Made by a program: the position numbers and the translations under genes
The notes under the pieces: model-generated
Databases searched by the model: none
The model's input: the letters and a program-made list of their open reading frames with translations, nothing else
Told to the model about the DNA's origin: nothing
Shown here: positions 1 through 7,434 of the stretch, piece by piece
Position numbering within the stretch: the stretch's first letter is position 1
Layout of the letters: each line of letters starts with the position of its first letter
NCBI RefSeq assembly: GCF_003725535.1
Contig: NZ_RJSF01000044.1
Location: 47,813-111,812 of the forward strand
Direction: 5' to 3'
Origin: Nocardioides pocheonensis
Lineage (GTDB): Bacteria; Actinomycetota; Actinomycetes; Propionibacteriales; Nocardioidaceae
Length of the DNA: 64,000 nucleotides

Positions 1-1176
1 CGGCTGCTCGGCCGGCTCCGGGGCCGGTCCCTCGATCGCCTCGCGGGTCGGCTCGTGCACGATCCGGCCCGCGTGGGTGACCGCGCTGCCGGCGACGATC
101 TCGTCGTCGAAGTCGGGCGCGAAGCTGCCCGGCGAGACGCTGCCGTCCTCCTGCTTCTCACCGGCCGCAGTCATCAGGGTCAGCAGGTTCACGACGTTCT
201 GCGCGTAGAGCCGCGACGCGGGGCCGGGCATCTGCGACGCGACGTTCGCACCACCCCAGACCTGCGCGTGCCCGATCTTCACGACCTTGCCGGCCACCGA
301 TCCCTCGACGTTGCCGCCGGTCTCCGCGGCCAGGTCGACGACCACCGACCCGGGCTTCATCGCCTCGACCATCGCGGAGGTCACCAGCAGCGGCGCCCGG
401 CGACCGGGGACCGCGGCTGTGGTGATCAGCGCGTCGGCCTGGGCGATGTACGGCGCGAGCGCCTCCATCTGCCGCTGCGCCCGCTCCTCGGTCATCTCGC
501 GGGCGTAGCCGCCGGCGCCCTCGAGGGTCTCCAGCTTCAGGTCGATCGCCTTGGCGCCCATCGAGCGGATCTCCTCGGCCGCGGCCGCGCGGACGTCGTA
601 CGCCTGGACGACGGCACCGAGGCGCTTCGCCGTCGCGATCGCCTGGAGTCCGGCGACGCCGGCTCCGAGGACGACGACCTGCGCGGGCTGCACCGTGCCC
701 GCGGCGGTCATGTTCAGGGGGAAGAAGCGGCGCAGCAGCCCGGCCGCGACGATCGCGCAGCGGTAGCCGGCCACGAGCGCCTGCGAGGACAGCGCGTCCA
801 TCGACTGGGCCCGGGAGATCCGCGGCACCAGCTCCATCGCGAACGAGGTGACGCCGGCGTCGCGGAGCCGGACGACGAGGTCCTGCTCGGAGTTCACCGG
901 GAGGAACGAGATCACCGCCGCGCCCTCGCGCAGCCGGCCGACCTTCGACGTGTCGAGCGGCTGGACCGCGACGACCAGGTCGGCCTCCGACAGCGCGGAG
1001 TCCGAGATCGACGCACCGGCCTCGGTGTACTCCTCGTCGGCGAACTCCGCCTGCGCCCCGGCGCCCGGCTCGACCAGCACGTCGTACCCGAGCCCGGTCA
1101 GCTTGCCGACCAGCTCCGGGACCATCGCGACGCGGGCCTCACCCTCACGGGTCTCCCTCACAACTGCGATCTTCAC
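1..1176 (-). CDS. pntA: NAD(P) transhydrogenase subunit alpha (3' end cut by window)
   Basis: This is the alpha (NAD-binding) part of the proton-translocating transhydrogenase, which moves hydride between NADH and NADP+ and supplies NADPH. The protein starts MKIAVVRET, carries the AlaDh/PNT N-terminal domain with the PRISRAQSMDALSSQ signature (about residues 118-132), and then a Rossmann domain with GAGVAG at about 171-176. The last visible residues are a Pro/Glu-rich tail, so only a few codons are missing. The GTG start at 1176 has no Shine-Dalgarno sequence. A TAAGTT hexamer ends 7 nt before it, which suggests a leaderless mRNA. A perfect 10-bp inverted repeat covers that hexamer and the start codon and is a likely operator. 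The membrane subunits are expected further left, outside the window. Confidence 0.93.
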   Translation of the reverse strand, partial: MKIAVVRETREGEARVAMVPELVGKLTGLGYDVLVEPGAGAQAEFADEEYTEAGASISDSALSEADLVVAVQPLDTSKVGRLREGAAVISFLPVNSEQDLVVRLRDAGVTSFAMELVPRISRAQSMDALSSQALVAGYRCAIVAAGLLRRFFPLNMTAAGTVQPAQVVVLGAGVAGLQAIATAKRLGAVVQAYDVRAAAAEEIRSMGAKAIDLKLETLEGAGGYAREMTEERAQRQMEALAPYIAQADALITTAAVPGRRAPLLVTSAMVEAMKPGSVVVDLAAETGGNVEGSVAGKVVKIGHAQVWGGANVASQMPGPASRLYAQNVVNLLTLMTAAGEKQEDGSVSPGSFAPDFDDEIVAGSAVTHAGRIVHEPTREAIEGPAPEPAEQP

Positions 1177-1199
1177 GTCGTGCAACTTATTGCACGACG
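1176..1199. promoter_or_regulatory. Perfect 10-bp palindrome over the pntA promoter and start
   Basis: The arms CGTCGTGCAA and TTGCACGACG are separated by CTTA. On the minus strand the loop contains part of TAAGTT, a -10-like hexamer 7 nt from the GTG start. A protein bound here would block both RNA polymerase and the 5' end of the message. The regulator is unknown. Confidence 0.6.
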
Positions 1200-1217
1200 C
1201 GCGTGGTATTCGGGGAT

Positions 1218-1233
1218 TGAGACGACCGTCTCA
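1218..1233. promoter_or_regulatory. 16-bp palindrome of TetR-operator type
   Basis: The sequence is TGAGACG-AC-CGTCTCA, with perfect 7-bp arms and a 2-nt centre. It lies in the space between the divergent pntA and ECF sigma genes. The shape fits many TetR-family operators, but no TetR gene is next to it. Confidence 0.45.
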
Positions 1234-1322
1234 CCGATGGAACGATCCAGAGCAGTCACGTCACCGACGCCTCGAAGCGTCATCCAGGTGTGAGCATCCC
1301 GAGCTTGGAGGTGGGCGGTCCG

Positions 1323-1820
1323 GTGGCCGACTCCGCACCGATCGAGTCGTTCGAGGCGTTCGTGCACGCCACCGCGGGAGGACTGCACCGCACGGCCGTG
1401 CTGCTCTGCGGCGAGCACCACCTCGCCGAGGACCTCACCCAGGCGACGTACGCCAAGGTGTTCGCCTCGTGGCGTCGGGTGGCCTCGGCGCACGACCCCG
1501 TCGCCTATGCGCGGACGATGCTGGTGCGGACGTTCCTCTCCCACCGCCGGCTGCGGCGCTCCTCCGAGCGCCCGGTCGACGTGGTGCCCGACGCGTCCGG
1601 CCCGCCCGAGGACCCCGCCGTCCGGCTCGACCTGCTCACCGCACTGCGCCGGCTCTCGCCGGACGACCGCGCGGTGCTGGTGCTGCGCTTCTGGGAGGAC
1701 CTCGGCTCACCCGAGGCCGCCCGGCTGCTCGGCATCAGCGACGCCGCCTGTCGCCAGCGCACCTCCCGGGCCCTGGCCCGGATCCGCACGCTCCTGCCCG
1801 TCCTGGAGGAAGACCGATGA
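1323..1820 (+). CDS. ECF RNA polymerase sigma factor (SigE-type)
   Basis: This is an extracytoplasmic-function sigma-70 factor that would redirect RNA polymerase to a small regulon. Region 2 is seen around GEHHLAEDLTQATYAKVFASW. Region 4 contains LRRLSPDDRAVLVLRFWEDL and the helix-turn-helix SPEAARLLGISDAACRQRTSRA. I place the start at GTG 1323 because GGAGGT lies 10 nt upstream; a GTG at 1290 would add 11 residues but lacks a good ribosome site. The stop overlaps the next start (ATGA), so the sigma factor and the downstream membrane protein are probably translationally coupled, as in sigma/anti-sigma pairs. Confidence 0.88.
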   Translation: MADSAPIESFEAFVHATAGGLHRTAVLLCGEHHLAEDLTQATYAKVFASWRRVASAHDPVAYARTMLVRTFLSHRRLRRSSERPVDVVPDASGPPEDPAVRLDLLTALRRLSPDDRAVLVLRFWEDLGSPEAARLLGISDAACRQRTSRALARIRTLLPVLEEDR

Positions 1821-2683
1821 CGCTCGAGACCCAGCTCCGCTCCGCCATGGCCGACGCGGTCGCCACCGCGCACCCGGACACCGACCGGCTCGTCGCCGAT
1901 GCCCGACGCCGCGGCCTGGGCATCCGCCGTCGCCGCCAGGCCCTGGGCGCCGTGGGCGTGGCCGCGGCCGTGGCCGTCGCGGTCCTCGCGCCCAGCCTCG
2001 TCGCGGGCGACCACCGCACCCGTGCGCCGCAGCCGCTGACCGTGGACAAGCCGACCGTCTCCTCGCTCGACACCGGCACGACCAGCCCGATCACCGGGCG
2101 GTCGACCGCCGCGGCCCTGCTGTACGCCGTCGGTCAAGAGACTGGTGGGACGGCCGCCGACTTCCGCGGCCAGGGTGACGGAGAAGGTCCGAACACGTAT
2201 GCCGTCTTCCGCTACACACCCGACGGAAGCCAGAGCGCCGGCGAGGTCGGCGTCAACGTGCAGCACTTCGGCGGGGGTGCCGCGAAGCCAGGTGGTGACC
2301 TCGCGGCGACGCTCGGCCGGTGCAGTTCCTTCATGGAGCACTGCGTGCCGTCGACGCTTCCCGACGGCTCGAAGCTGATCACCTACGACGACCGCTCGGA
2401 CTACCACGGCGGGCGGGGCATTCGCCGCGTCGCCGACCTCTTCCGGACGGACGGCGTGCGCGTGGTCGCGTCCGCCTCGAACGGCCTCGACGTCACCGAG
2501 CGAGACGAGCAGGTCACCCGCGACGAGCCGGTGCTCACGACCGAGCAGCTCGTGGCCGTCGTGACGCAGCCCTGGTGGGGACCGGAGCTGCCCGTCTACT
2601 TCAGCGAACCGGGCAACCAGGTCGAGCCGTACACGTCCGTCGGCGGGGCCGCTGTCGCAACCGCGGCGCCGTCGACGAAGTAG
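1817..2683 (+). CDS. Single-pass membrane protein coupled to the ECF sigma factor
   Basis: This 288-residue protein has a short cytoplasmic N-terminus rich in Arg (ADARRRGLGIRRRRQ), one membrane helix (about residues 43-63, AVGVAAAVAVAVLAPSLVA) and an extracytoplasmic domain of about 220 residues with a few Cys and many Asp/Gly. The start overlaps the sigma-factor stop by 4 nt. The arrangement suggests an anti-sigma or sensor role, but the HxxxCxxC zinc motif of ZAS anti-sigma factors is absent and the N-terminal part is short, so the role is inferred from context only. Confidence 0.75.
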   Translation: MTLETQLRSAMADAVATAHPDTDRLVADARRRGLGIRRRRQALGAVGVAAAVAVAVLAPSLVAGDHRTRAPQPLTVDKPTVSSLDTGTTSPITGRSTAAALLYAVGQETGGTAADFRGQGDGEGPNTYAVFRYTPDGSQSAGEVGVNVQHFGGGAAKPGGDLAATLGRCSSFMEHCVPSTLPDGSKLITYDDRSDYHGGRGIRRVADLFRTDGVRVVASASNGLDVTERDEQVTRDEPVLTTEQLVAVVTQPWWGPELPVYFSEPGNQVEPYTSVGGAAVATAAPSTK

Positions 2684-2686
2684 GGC

Positions 2687-3427
2687 TCAGATGTTCGCGC
2701 CGACCAGGCTGCCCACCGCGTAGGTCACGCCCATCGCGAGCAGGCCGCCGCCGACGGTCCGCACCATCGCGCGGCTCACGATCGCGTTGGTGAAGCGGGC
2801 CGAGGCGAACCCGGTCAGCGCGAGCGCCAGCACGACGGAGACGACCGTGGCCCAGATCCGCACGCTCTGCGGCAGCAGAGTGATGGTGAGCAGCGGGAGC
2901 AGGGCGCCGATCGTGAAGGCCGTCATCGACGCGAGCGCGGCGTGGGAGGGCTTGGTGCGCTCGTAGGCGTCGAGCCCGAGCTCGGCCTCAGCGTGCGCGG
3001 CAAGGGCGTCGTGCGCGGTGAGCTCGAGGGCGACCTGTCGAGCCGTGGCCTCGGAGAGCCCCTTGCCGCGGTAGATCCCGGCGAGCTCCGCGAGCTCCTC
3101 CTCGGGCTCCTCCTCCAGCTCGCGCATCTCCTTGGCCAGGAGGGCCTTCTCGGTGTCCTTCTGCGAGCTCACGGAGACGTACTCCCCAGCGGCCATGCTC
3201 AACGCACCCGCGATCACGCCGGCGAGGCCCGCGACGAAGATCGCCTGCCGGTCGGTGGTCGCACCGGCGACACCCATGACCAGGCCGGCGGTGGACACGA
3301 TGCCGTCGTTGGCGCCGAGCACGGCGGCGCGCAGCCAGTTGAGCAGTGCATTCGTGCCGCCACCGTGCGGCTCGTGCTCGTGCGGCCCGATCTCGGTGTC
3401 GGGAGGCAGCTCGGCGTCCGTGGTCAT
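2687..3427 (-). CDS. VIT1/CCC1-family iron/manganese transporter
   Basis: This 246-residue membrane protein belongs to the vacuolar iron transporter family, whose bacterial members export or sequester Fe2+/Mn2+. It shows LRAAVLGANDGIVSTAGLVMGVAGA in the first helices, the AAGEYVSVSSQKD signature near residue 80, and a cytosolic Glu-rich helical insertion (EEEPEEELAELAGIYRGKG...ELGLD, about 104-152) that in the family carries metal-binding acidic residues. Three hydrophobic segments follow. The stop lies 4 bp from the convergent membrane-protein gene. A possible DtxR/IdeR box lies 38 bp upstream of the start, consistent with control by iron or manganese. Confidence 0.88.
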   Translation of the reverse strand: MTTDAELPPDTEIGPHEHEPHGGGTNALLNWLRAAVLGANDGIVSTAGLVMGVAGATTDRQAIFVAGLAGVIAGALSMAAGEYVSVSSQKDTEKALLAKEMRELEEEPEEELAELAGIYRGKGLSEATARQVALELTAHDALAAHAEAELGLDAYERTKPSHAALASMTAFTIGALLPLLTITLLPQSVRIWATVVSVVLALALTGFASARFTNAIVSRAMVRTVGGGLLAMGVTYAVGSLVGANI

Positions 3428-3464
3428 GCGCCCAATCCATCACGTCCGCAACGCGGGGGGCAAC

Positions 3465-3483
3465 GAAGGTAAGGGTGCGCTAA
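3465..3483. promoter_or_regulatory. Possible DtxR/IdeR iron box upstream of the VIT1/CCC1 gene
   Basis: Aligned with the 19-bp consensus TTAGGTTAGGCTAACCTAA, the site keeps AGGT, AGG, T and CTAA, 12 of 19 positions. It lies 38-56 bp upstream of the start codon and overlaps a -10-like TACCTT on the minus strand. The match is partial, so the call rests on position and target gene as much as on sequence. Confidence 0.4.
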
Positions 3484-3547
3484 CGCGGCCTGACCTCTCC
3501 ACTACCAGAGTGCCGACTCCGGCGCCCCTGCCGTTCGGCCCGAACCG

Positions 3548-3563
3548 AGGGTCTTTCGACCCT
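3548..3563. promoter_or_regulatory. 16-bp palindrome upstream of the small membrane-protein operon
   Basis: The sequence AGGGTC-TTTC-GACCCT has perfect 6-bp arms. It resembles GGGAC-N4-GTCCC boxes of DosR/DevR-type response regulators but lies 138 bp from the start codon at 3702, so the link is tentative. Confidence 0.3.
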
Positions 3564-3701
3564 TCTGGGGCCCGGGGAGCACGCGGATCGTGGACCGGGT
3601 AGGAGCCCCTCGGGCCTGCTCTTCACGCAGGGCCAGATCACCGACCTCCAGCGCGACCCACAGGTGCCGAGCAACAGCGAGTCACCCCCCTGGAGGATCT
3701 C

Positions 3702-4190
3702 ATGCAGGTACTGCACCACACCCGGTCGTCAGAGAGCGGTTCCACGCACGGCCGGTCGGGTCCCGACAAGATCGCGAAGCCGATCGGACACTTCGGCGTC
3801 CACTTCATGGAGATGTGTGCCGTGATGTGCCTCGGCGGCGGCCTGCTGATCGCGCTGTTCTTCGGAGCCGCGGCACTCCTCGGATTCTCCGATCTCAGGA
3901 CCGGATCTCCGGCGCTCTCGGCGTTCATCGTCTCGTGCATCCTCGGAGCCGCGATGGTCCTCTGGATGCGGTTCCGACGCATGGACTGGCGTCCGACCCT
4001 GGAGATGGCAGGGTCGTCGGTCGCGGCCGGCATCGTGCTCATCGTCGGCTTCTGGGTCGGCCTGGTCTCCGAGGCGGCACTGTTCCCCGCCGTGTGCGGC
4101 CTGGCGTGCGTAGCAATGGTGGTCGTGATGCTCTTCCGACTCGACCTGTACTCCTCGGGCCACGCCGCTCACGCCGGTCACCGGGGATGA
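3702..4190 (+). CDS. Small membrane protein, HFxxHFxEM type
   Basis: This 162-residue protein has a polar Gly/Ser-rich N-terminus, then HFGVHFMEMCAVMCLGGGLL leading into the first of about four membrane helices, and a short His-rich tail (SSGHAAHAGHRG). Several actinobacterial small membrane proteins carry a similar His-Glu-Met signature before the first helix; their function is not established. The three Cys and three Met in the first helix region and the His tail could bind a metal, which is inference. The start is supported by GGAGG five bases before the ATG. It overlaps the downstream YciI gene by 4 nt. Confidence 0.75.
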   Translation: MQVLHHTRSSESGSTHGRSGPDKIAKPIGHFGVHFMEMCAVMCLGGGLLIALFFGAAALLGFSDLRTGSPALSAFIVSCILGAAMVLWMRFRRMDWRPTLEMAGSSVAAGIVLIVGFWVGLVSEAALFPAVCGLACVAMVVVMLFRLDLYSSGHAAHAGHRG

Positions 4191-4459
4191 CCGCTCGATT
4201 CGCCTACTTCTACCTGATGGGGGCCGACACGGCGCGCATTCGATCCAGCGCCCGTGCGCATGCGGAGCATTGGCGCACGCTGGCTCTCGCCGACTACCTC
4301 GGAGGTCCATTCGGGGACCGCTCGGGCGGACTGATCACGTTCCGGGCCGACGACGTCCGGGACGCCGAACGGATGGTCGCTTCCGATCCGTTCTTCCTCG
4401 AGGGTCTGCTCGACTCGTGGACCCTCAAGGAGTGGGCCGTGGACGGTGCGCCCGGATGA
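4187..4459 (+). CDS. YciI-family protein
   Basis: This 90-residue protein has the YciI fold signature: a strand-rich start (RFAYFYLMGADT), H26 in the AHAEHW segment, a GGPFGDRSGGLITFRADD core and SDPFFLEGLLDSWTLKEW near the end. YciI-like proteins form dimeric alpha/beta barrels. Most are unassigned, and some are hydrolases or dehalogenase-like enzymes acting through a His-Asp pair. The ATG overlaps the stop of the membrane protein, so the two are one operon. The 3' end overlaps the convergent lipoprotein gene by 35 bp. Confidence 0.82.
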   Translation: MTARFAYFYLMGADTARIRSSARAHAEHWRTLALADYLGGPFGDRSGGLITFRADDVRDAERMVASDPFFLEGLLDSWTLKEWAVDGAPG

Positions 4460-4979
4460 CGTACACGGCCCGGTAGCTCGCCGGGTCGACGGCGGTGACG
4501 ACCACCTCGACGTCGCGCCGGCCCGCTCCGTGGCACACGACCCGGTTGCCCACCTCGCCCCGCAGGTAGGGGCAGGCGAGCCCCGTGGGCGCCGCGCCGT
4601 AGCGCTTCGCGTACCACTCCCGTACGCCGGCCGCGAGCCGCTCCCCGAGCAGCCCGAACTCCTGCGCCTGCCGGTCCATCGCCACGTGCAGCCGTCCGCC
4701 CGAGGCGAGCGACGTGACCGACACCGTGCCGCCGATCTTCACGAGTCGGCCCTCGCTGAGCTCGGTCGTGCGCAGGCAGCGCACCGACGCGCCCACCTTC
4801 AGCGCGACGTCCGGGCAGGAGAGCGTGCCCCGTGCGAGCCCGGAGTTCTGCGCCTCGAGCTGGCGCTCTGCCATCGCGGCGACGGCTCGCCCGCGCAGCC
4901 GGCTGGGCAGGGGCGGGTCTCCGCCGCAGCCGACGGCCAGCATCCCGAGACAGAGGACGCCGGCGAGCACGCGGATCAC
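4425..4979 (-). CDS. DUF4333-like secreted lipoprotein
   Basis: This 184-residue protein starts with a lipoprotein signal (VLAGVLCLGMLAVGC, with the lipobox LAVGC), so it is probably anchored outside the membrane. The mature part contains two similar halves, each with a Cys pair, around SCPDVALKVGASVRCL and ACPYLRGEVGNRVVCHG, a pattern found in DUF4333 proteins. Function is unknown. The start overlaps the end of the sirtuin gene by 4 nt, so the two are co-transcribed. The C-terminal codons overlap the convergent YciI gene. Confidence 0.78.
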   Translation of the reverse strand: MIRVLAGVLCLGMLAVGCGGDPPLPSRLRGRAVAAMAERQLEAQNSGLARGTLSCPDVALKVGASVRCLRTTELSEGRLVKIGGTVSVTSLASGGRLHVAMDRQAQEFGLLGERLAAGVREWYAKRYGAAPTGLACPYLRGEVGNRVVCHGAGRRDVEVVVTAVDPASYRAVYVIRAHRPRPTP

Positions 4980-5683
4980 CGCACGTGCCCCGTCGACGGC
5001 CCGCCGAGCAGCTCGTCGACCCAGGCCGGCACCACGTCGGAGGCAGGACCAACCCGGCTCTCGTCGAAGTCACTGGGCACGGACGGCCGGAGGTTCAGGT
5101 CCACGGTGCGCGCCCCGACGGCCAGGGCGTAGTGCACGTAGGCGGCCGCCGGGTAGACGGTGCCCGAGGTGCCGATCGCCGCGAACAGGTCGCACTCGTG
5201 CAGGGCGGCGTGCACCGCGTCCACCTCGTACGGCGCCTCGCCGAACCACACGATGTCGGGCCGCAGCTCCGGGCGCCCGCAGGCCGGGCACGGGGGTCGG
5301 TCGGCGAGCGTTCCGGTCCACGACATCCGCGCGTCGCAGGCCCGGCACCACGCCGAGGACAGCCGCCCGTGCAGGTGGTGGACCTGCCGGGAACCGGCCC
5401 GCTCGTGGAGGTCGTCGACGTTCTGGGTCACCAGGAACAGGTCGGGCCCGAGTGCTTCCTCGAGCCGGGCGAGCGCGTGGTGCGCGGCGTTCGGCTCCAC
5501 CCGGGCGAGCGTCTGCCGGCGCAGGTCGTAGAACCGGAGCACCCGGTCGGGGTCGGCGGCGAAGGCCTCCGGGGTGGCCACCTCCTCGGGTCGGTGGCCC
5601 TCCCAGAGGCCCGCGGAGTCGCGGAACGTCGGCAGCCCGCTCTCGGCGGAGATGCCGGCGCCGGTGAGCACGACGACCTTCAC
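4976..5683 (-). CDS. cobB: NAD-dependent protein deacylase (class III sirtuin)
   Basis: This Sir2-family enzyme removes acyl groups from protein lysines, using NAD+ and releasing nicotinamide and O-acyl-ADP-ribose. It shows the NAD motif TGAGISAESGLPTFR (residues 7-21), TQNVDDLHERAG, the catalytic His in HHLHG (H105), and four zinc ligands, C113, C116, C132 and C135. Tyr52 and Arg55 in the FYDLRR segment match the pair that lets SIRT5/CobB enzymes accept succinyl and malonyl groups. Length (235 residues) is normal. It is followed by a lipoprotein gene with overlapping stop and start. The start is GTG. Confidence 0.93.
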   Translation of the reverse strand: MKVVVLTGAGISAESGLPTFRDSAGLWEGHRPEEVATPEAFAADPDRVLRFYDLRRQTLARVEPNAAHHALARLEEALGPDLFLVTQNVDDLHERAGSRQVHHLHGRLSSAWCRACDARMSWTGTLADRPPCPACGRPELRPDIVWFGEAPYEVDAVHAALHECDLFAAIGTSGTVYPAAAYVHYALAVGARTVDLNLRPSVPSDFDESRVGPASDVVPAWVDELLGGPSTGHVR

Positions 5684-5735
5684 GCCCCCATCTTCGACCC
5701 GGCCGCAAGGACGCTGCGCCGGGTCGGGCGCCGGA

Positions 5736-6980
5736 TCAGGCGAGAAGCGGCTCGGGGCGTCGTGCGGCCAGCCCGAGCACGCCGGCCGTCAGGCAGGCGA
5801 GGGCGACGGCGGCGGTGAACCACGGGAAGATCGCCGCGAGGCTCCACTGCGTGGCGGCCCAGCCGGCGAGGATCGTGGGCACGGCCATCGCGCTGTAGGC
5901 GAGCACGTAGTACGCCGACATCACCTCGCCGCGGTGGTCGGCCGGCACCACCCGGCCCAGGTGGCGCAGCGAGCCGCCGAAGGAGAGACCGAACGACAGC
6001 CCCATGAACACGGCCGCCGCTGCCACCAGCCACGCCCGGTGGCTGTCGAGCGCGAGCACGCTGACCACCAGGGCGACCGCGGTGCCGAAGTCGCCCGCGA
6101 TCGCGGCCGGGCGAGGGTCGAAGCGGGCCCCGAACGCCTGGCTCACCGCAGCCGCGCTGGCCATCGCGGCGACGACCGCGCCGCCGAAGACCAGGCTGTG
6201 GATGCCGGTCGACTGGCCGGCGAAGGCCGGGAACAGCGAGAGGTAGACCCCGAGCACGGACCACGACGCCATCACGCCGAGCACGGCGAAGCGGAAGTCG
6301 TGGCGGATCGCGCGCGGCACCCGCGGACGGGCCAGCCGGATGCGCGTGCTCGGCCGCACCTGGTGGGTCTCGCCCATGAGCAGCAGGTTGAGCAGCAGCA
6401 GGAGCACCACGAGGCCGACGACGGCGTACGGCGTCACGAGCGGGTCGGGACCGAACTGCGCCAGCAGCGACGCGCCGAGGATGGTCACGGCCATGCCGAC
6501 GTTGAAGATGATCCCGGTCAGGTGACCGGTGCGGGCGCCGTCGTGCGGCCGCAGGTCCAGCAACGCGGCACTGCCCGCCACCACCGTGGCGCCCACCGCG
6601 GCTCCGTGGAGCGCACGGGCGACGAAGAGCGCCGCCACGCCCTGGGCGGTCATGAAGACCACGAGGCCGACCACCATCGCGACCGCTGCCCCGACCAGCA
6701 GCGGCTTGCGGCCATACCGGTCGGACACCTGACCCGCGACCAGCACCGCGCCCAGGGCGGCGAAGGCGTAGACCGCGAACACCAGGGTCGTGGTGATCGG
6801 AGCCAGGTGCCACTCCCGCTGGTAGACGCCGTACAGCGGCGCGGGCGCGCCGGACACACCGAGCGCCACCGCCAGCAGCGCGATCAGCAGCGGGTACGGC
6901 GCGATCAGCGGCCGACGCCCGCCGGCACCCTGCTGCGGAGCGGTGTCCGGCAGCGAGCGGGAAAGCGTGGGTGTGCGCAT
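5736..6980 (-). CDS. MFS transporter, probable drug or sugar exporter
   Basis: This 414-residue major-facilitator protein has about 12 hydrophobic segments and the loop 2-3 signature VSDRYGRKPLL near residue 83. The N-terminal segment SGAPAPLYGVYQ is common in actinobacterial exporters of this group. The ATG at 6980 is preceded by GGAGG five bases upstream; a longer reading to 7109 would run across the operators and is not favoured. It is transcribed away from an ArsR regulator, with two palindromes between them, so it is probably repressed by that protein. The substrate is unknown, and the GH13 enzyme next to arsR makes a sugar-related role possible. Confidence 0.87.
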   Translation of the reverse strand: MRTPTLSRSLPDTAPQQGAGGRRPLIAPYPLLIALLAVALGVSGAPAPLYGVYQREWHLAPITTTLVFAVYAFAALGAVLVAGQVSDRYGRKPLLVGAAVAMVVGLVVFMTAQGVAALFVARALHGAAVGATVVAGSAALLDLRPHDGARTGHLTGIIFNVGMAVTILGASLLAQFGPDPLVTPYAVVGLVVLLLLLNLLLMGETHQVRPSTRIRLARPRVPRAIRHDFRFAVLGVMASWSVLGVYLSLFPAFAGQSTGIHSLVFGGAVVAAMASAAAVSQAFGARFDPRPAAIAGDFGTAVALVVSVLALDSHRAWLVAAAAVFMGLSFGLSFGGSLRHLGRVVPADHRGEVMSAYYVLAYSAMAVPTILAGWAATQWSLAAIFPWFTAAVALACLTAGVLGLAARRPEPLLA

Positions 6981-7004
6981 GATGTCCTCCAGCGGATCTG
7001 CTAA

Positions 7005-7022
7005 GTTCGATGTACGTCGAAC
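7005..7022. promoter_or_regulatory. ArsR-type operator 1
   Basis: The 18-bp palindrome GTTCGA-TGTACG-TCGAAC lies 25 bp upstream of the MFS start and 68 bp before arsR. Together with the site at 7040 it forms a larger inverted repeat (7009-7022 against 7040-7053, 13 of 14 positions). Confidence 0.65.
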
Positions 7023-7039
7023 ACCGACACTAGGCGGTA

Positions 7040-7053
7040 GTTCGACGAACATC
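7040..7053. promoter_or_regulatory. ArsR-type operator 2
   Basis: GTTCGACGAAC is a perfect odd palindrome followed by ATC. It repeats the half-site of operator 1 in inverse order 18 bp away and lies 37 bp upstream of the arsR start, fitting autoregulation. Confidence 0.6.
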
Positions 7054-7089
7054 AAACCTATTTCCGACTCGTACGCCGCTGGAGGAGCG

Positions 7090-7434
7090 ATGGGCACGAC
7101 CACGGACACCCTCGAGGACGCCGCCGACAGTCCCGTGCTGCCGGCCGTCCAGCCGGTGGCGCCGCTGCAGCAGGTGCTGGCCGCGCTCGCCGACCCGGTG
7201 CGGCTGGAGATGGTCCGCCGACTCGCCGACTCGGGTGCACCGATGGCCTGCGGCCAGCTCTACGACGGGATCAACAAGTCCACGGCGAGCCACCACTTCA
7301 AGATCCTGCGCGAGGCCGGACTGACCGAGCGCGTGATGATCGGCGGGCAGGCCCACCAGCTGCTGCGGCTCGACGAGGTCGAGCAGGCGCTCCCGGGCGT
7401 GCTCCCCGCCGTGGTCACGGCGGCCCGCGCGTGA
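7090..7434 (+). CDS. ArsR/SmtB-family transcriptional repressor
   Basis: This 114-residue winged-helix protein has LAALADPVRLEMVRRLADSG as the first helices, then ACGQLYDGINKSTASHHFKILREAGL as the recognition helix and RVMIGGQAHQLLRLDEVE as the wing. It lacks the CVC metal motif of classical ArsR/SmtB metal sensors, so a small organic ligand is more likely than a metal. The start has GGAGGAGCG directly before the ATG. Two palindromic operators lie between it and the divergent MFS exporter. Its stop overlaps the GTG start of the glycosidase gene, which places that enzyme under the same control. Confidence 0.9.
   Translation: MGTTTDTLEDAADSPVLPAVQPVAPLQQVLAALADPVRLEMVRRLADSGAPMACGQLYDGINKSTASHHFKILREAGLTERVMIGGQAHQLLRLDEVEQALPGVLPAVVTAARA

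Noticed and set aside
6981-7109. Upstream start for the MFS gene
   Set aside because: The 43 extra codons run through the ArsR operators and the arsR start. The ATG at 6980 has a good ribosome site.
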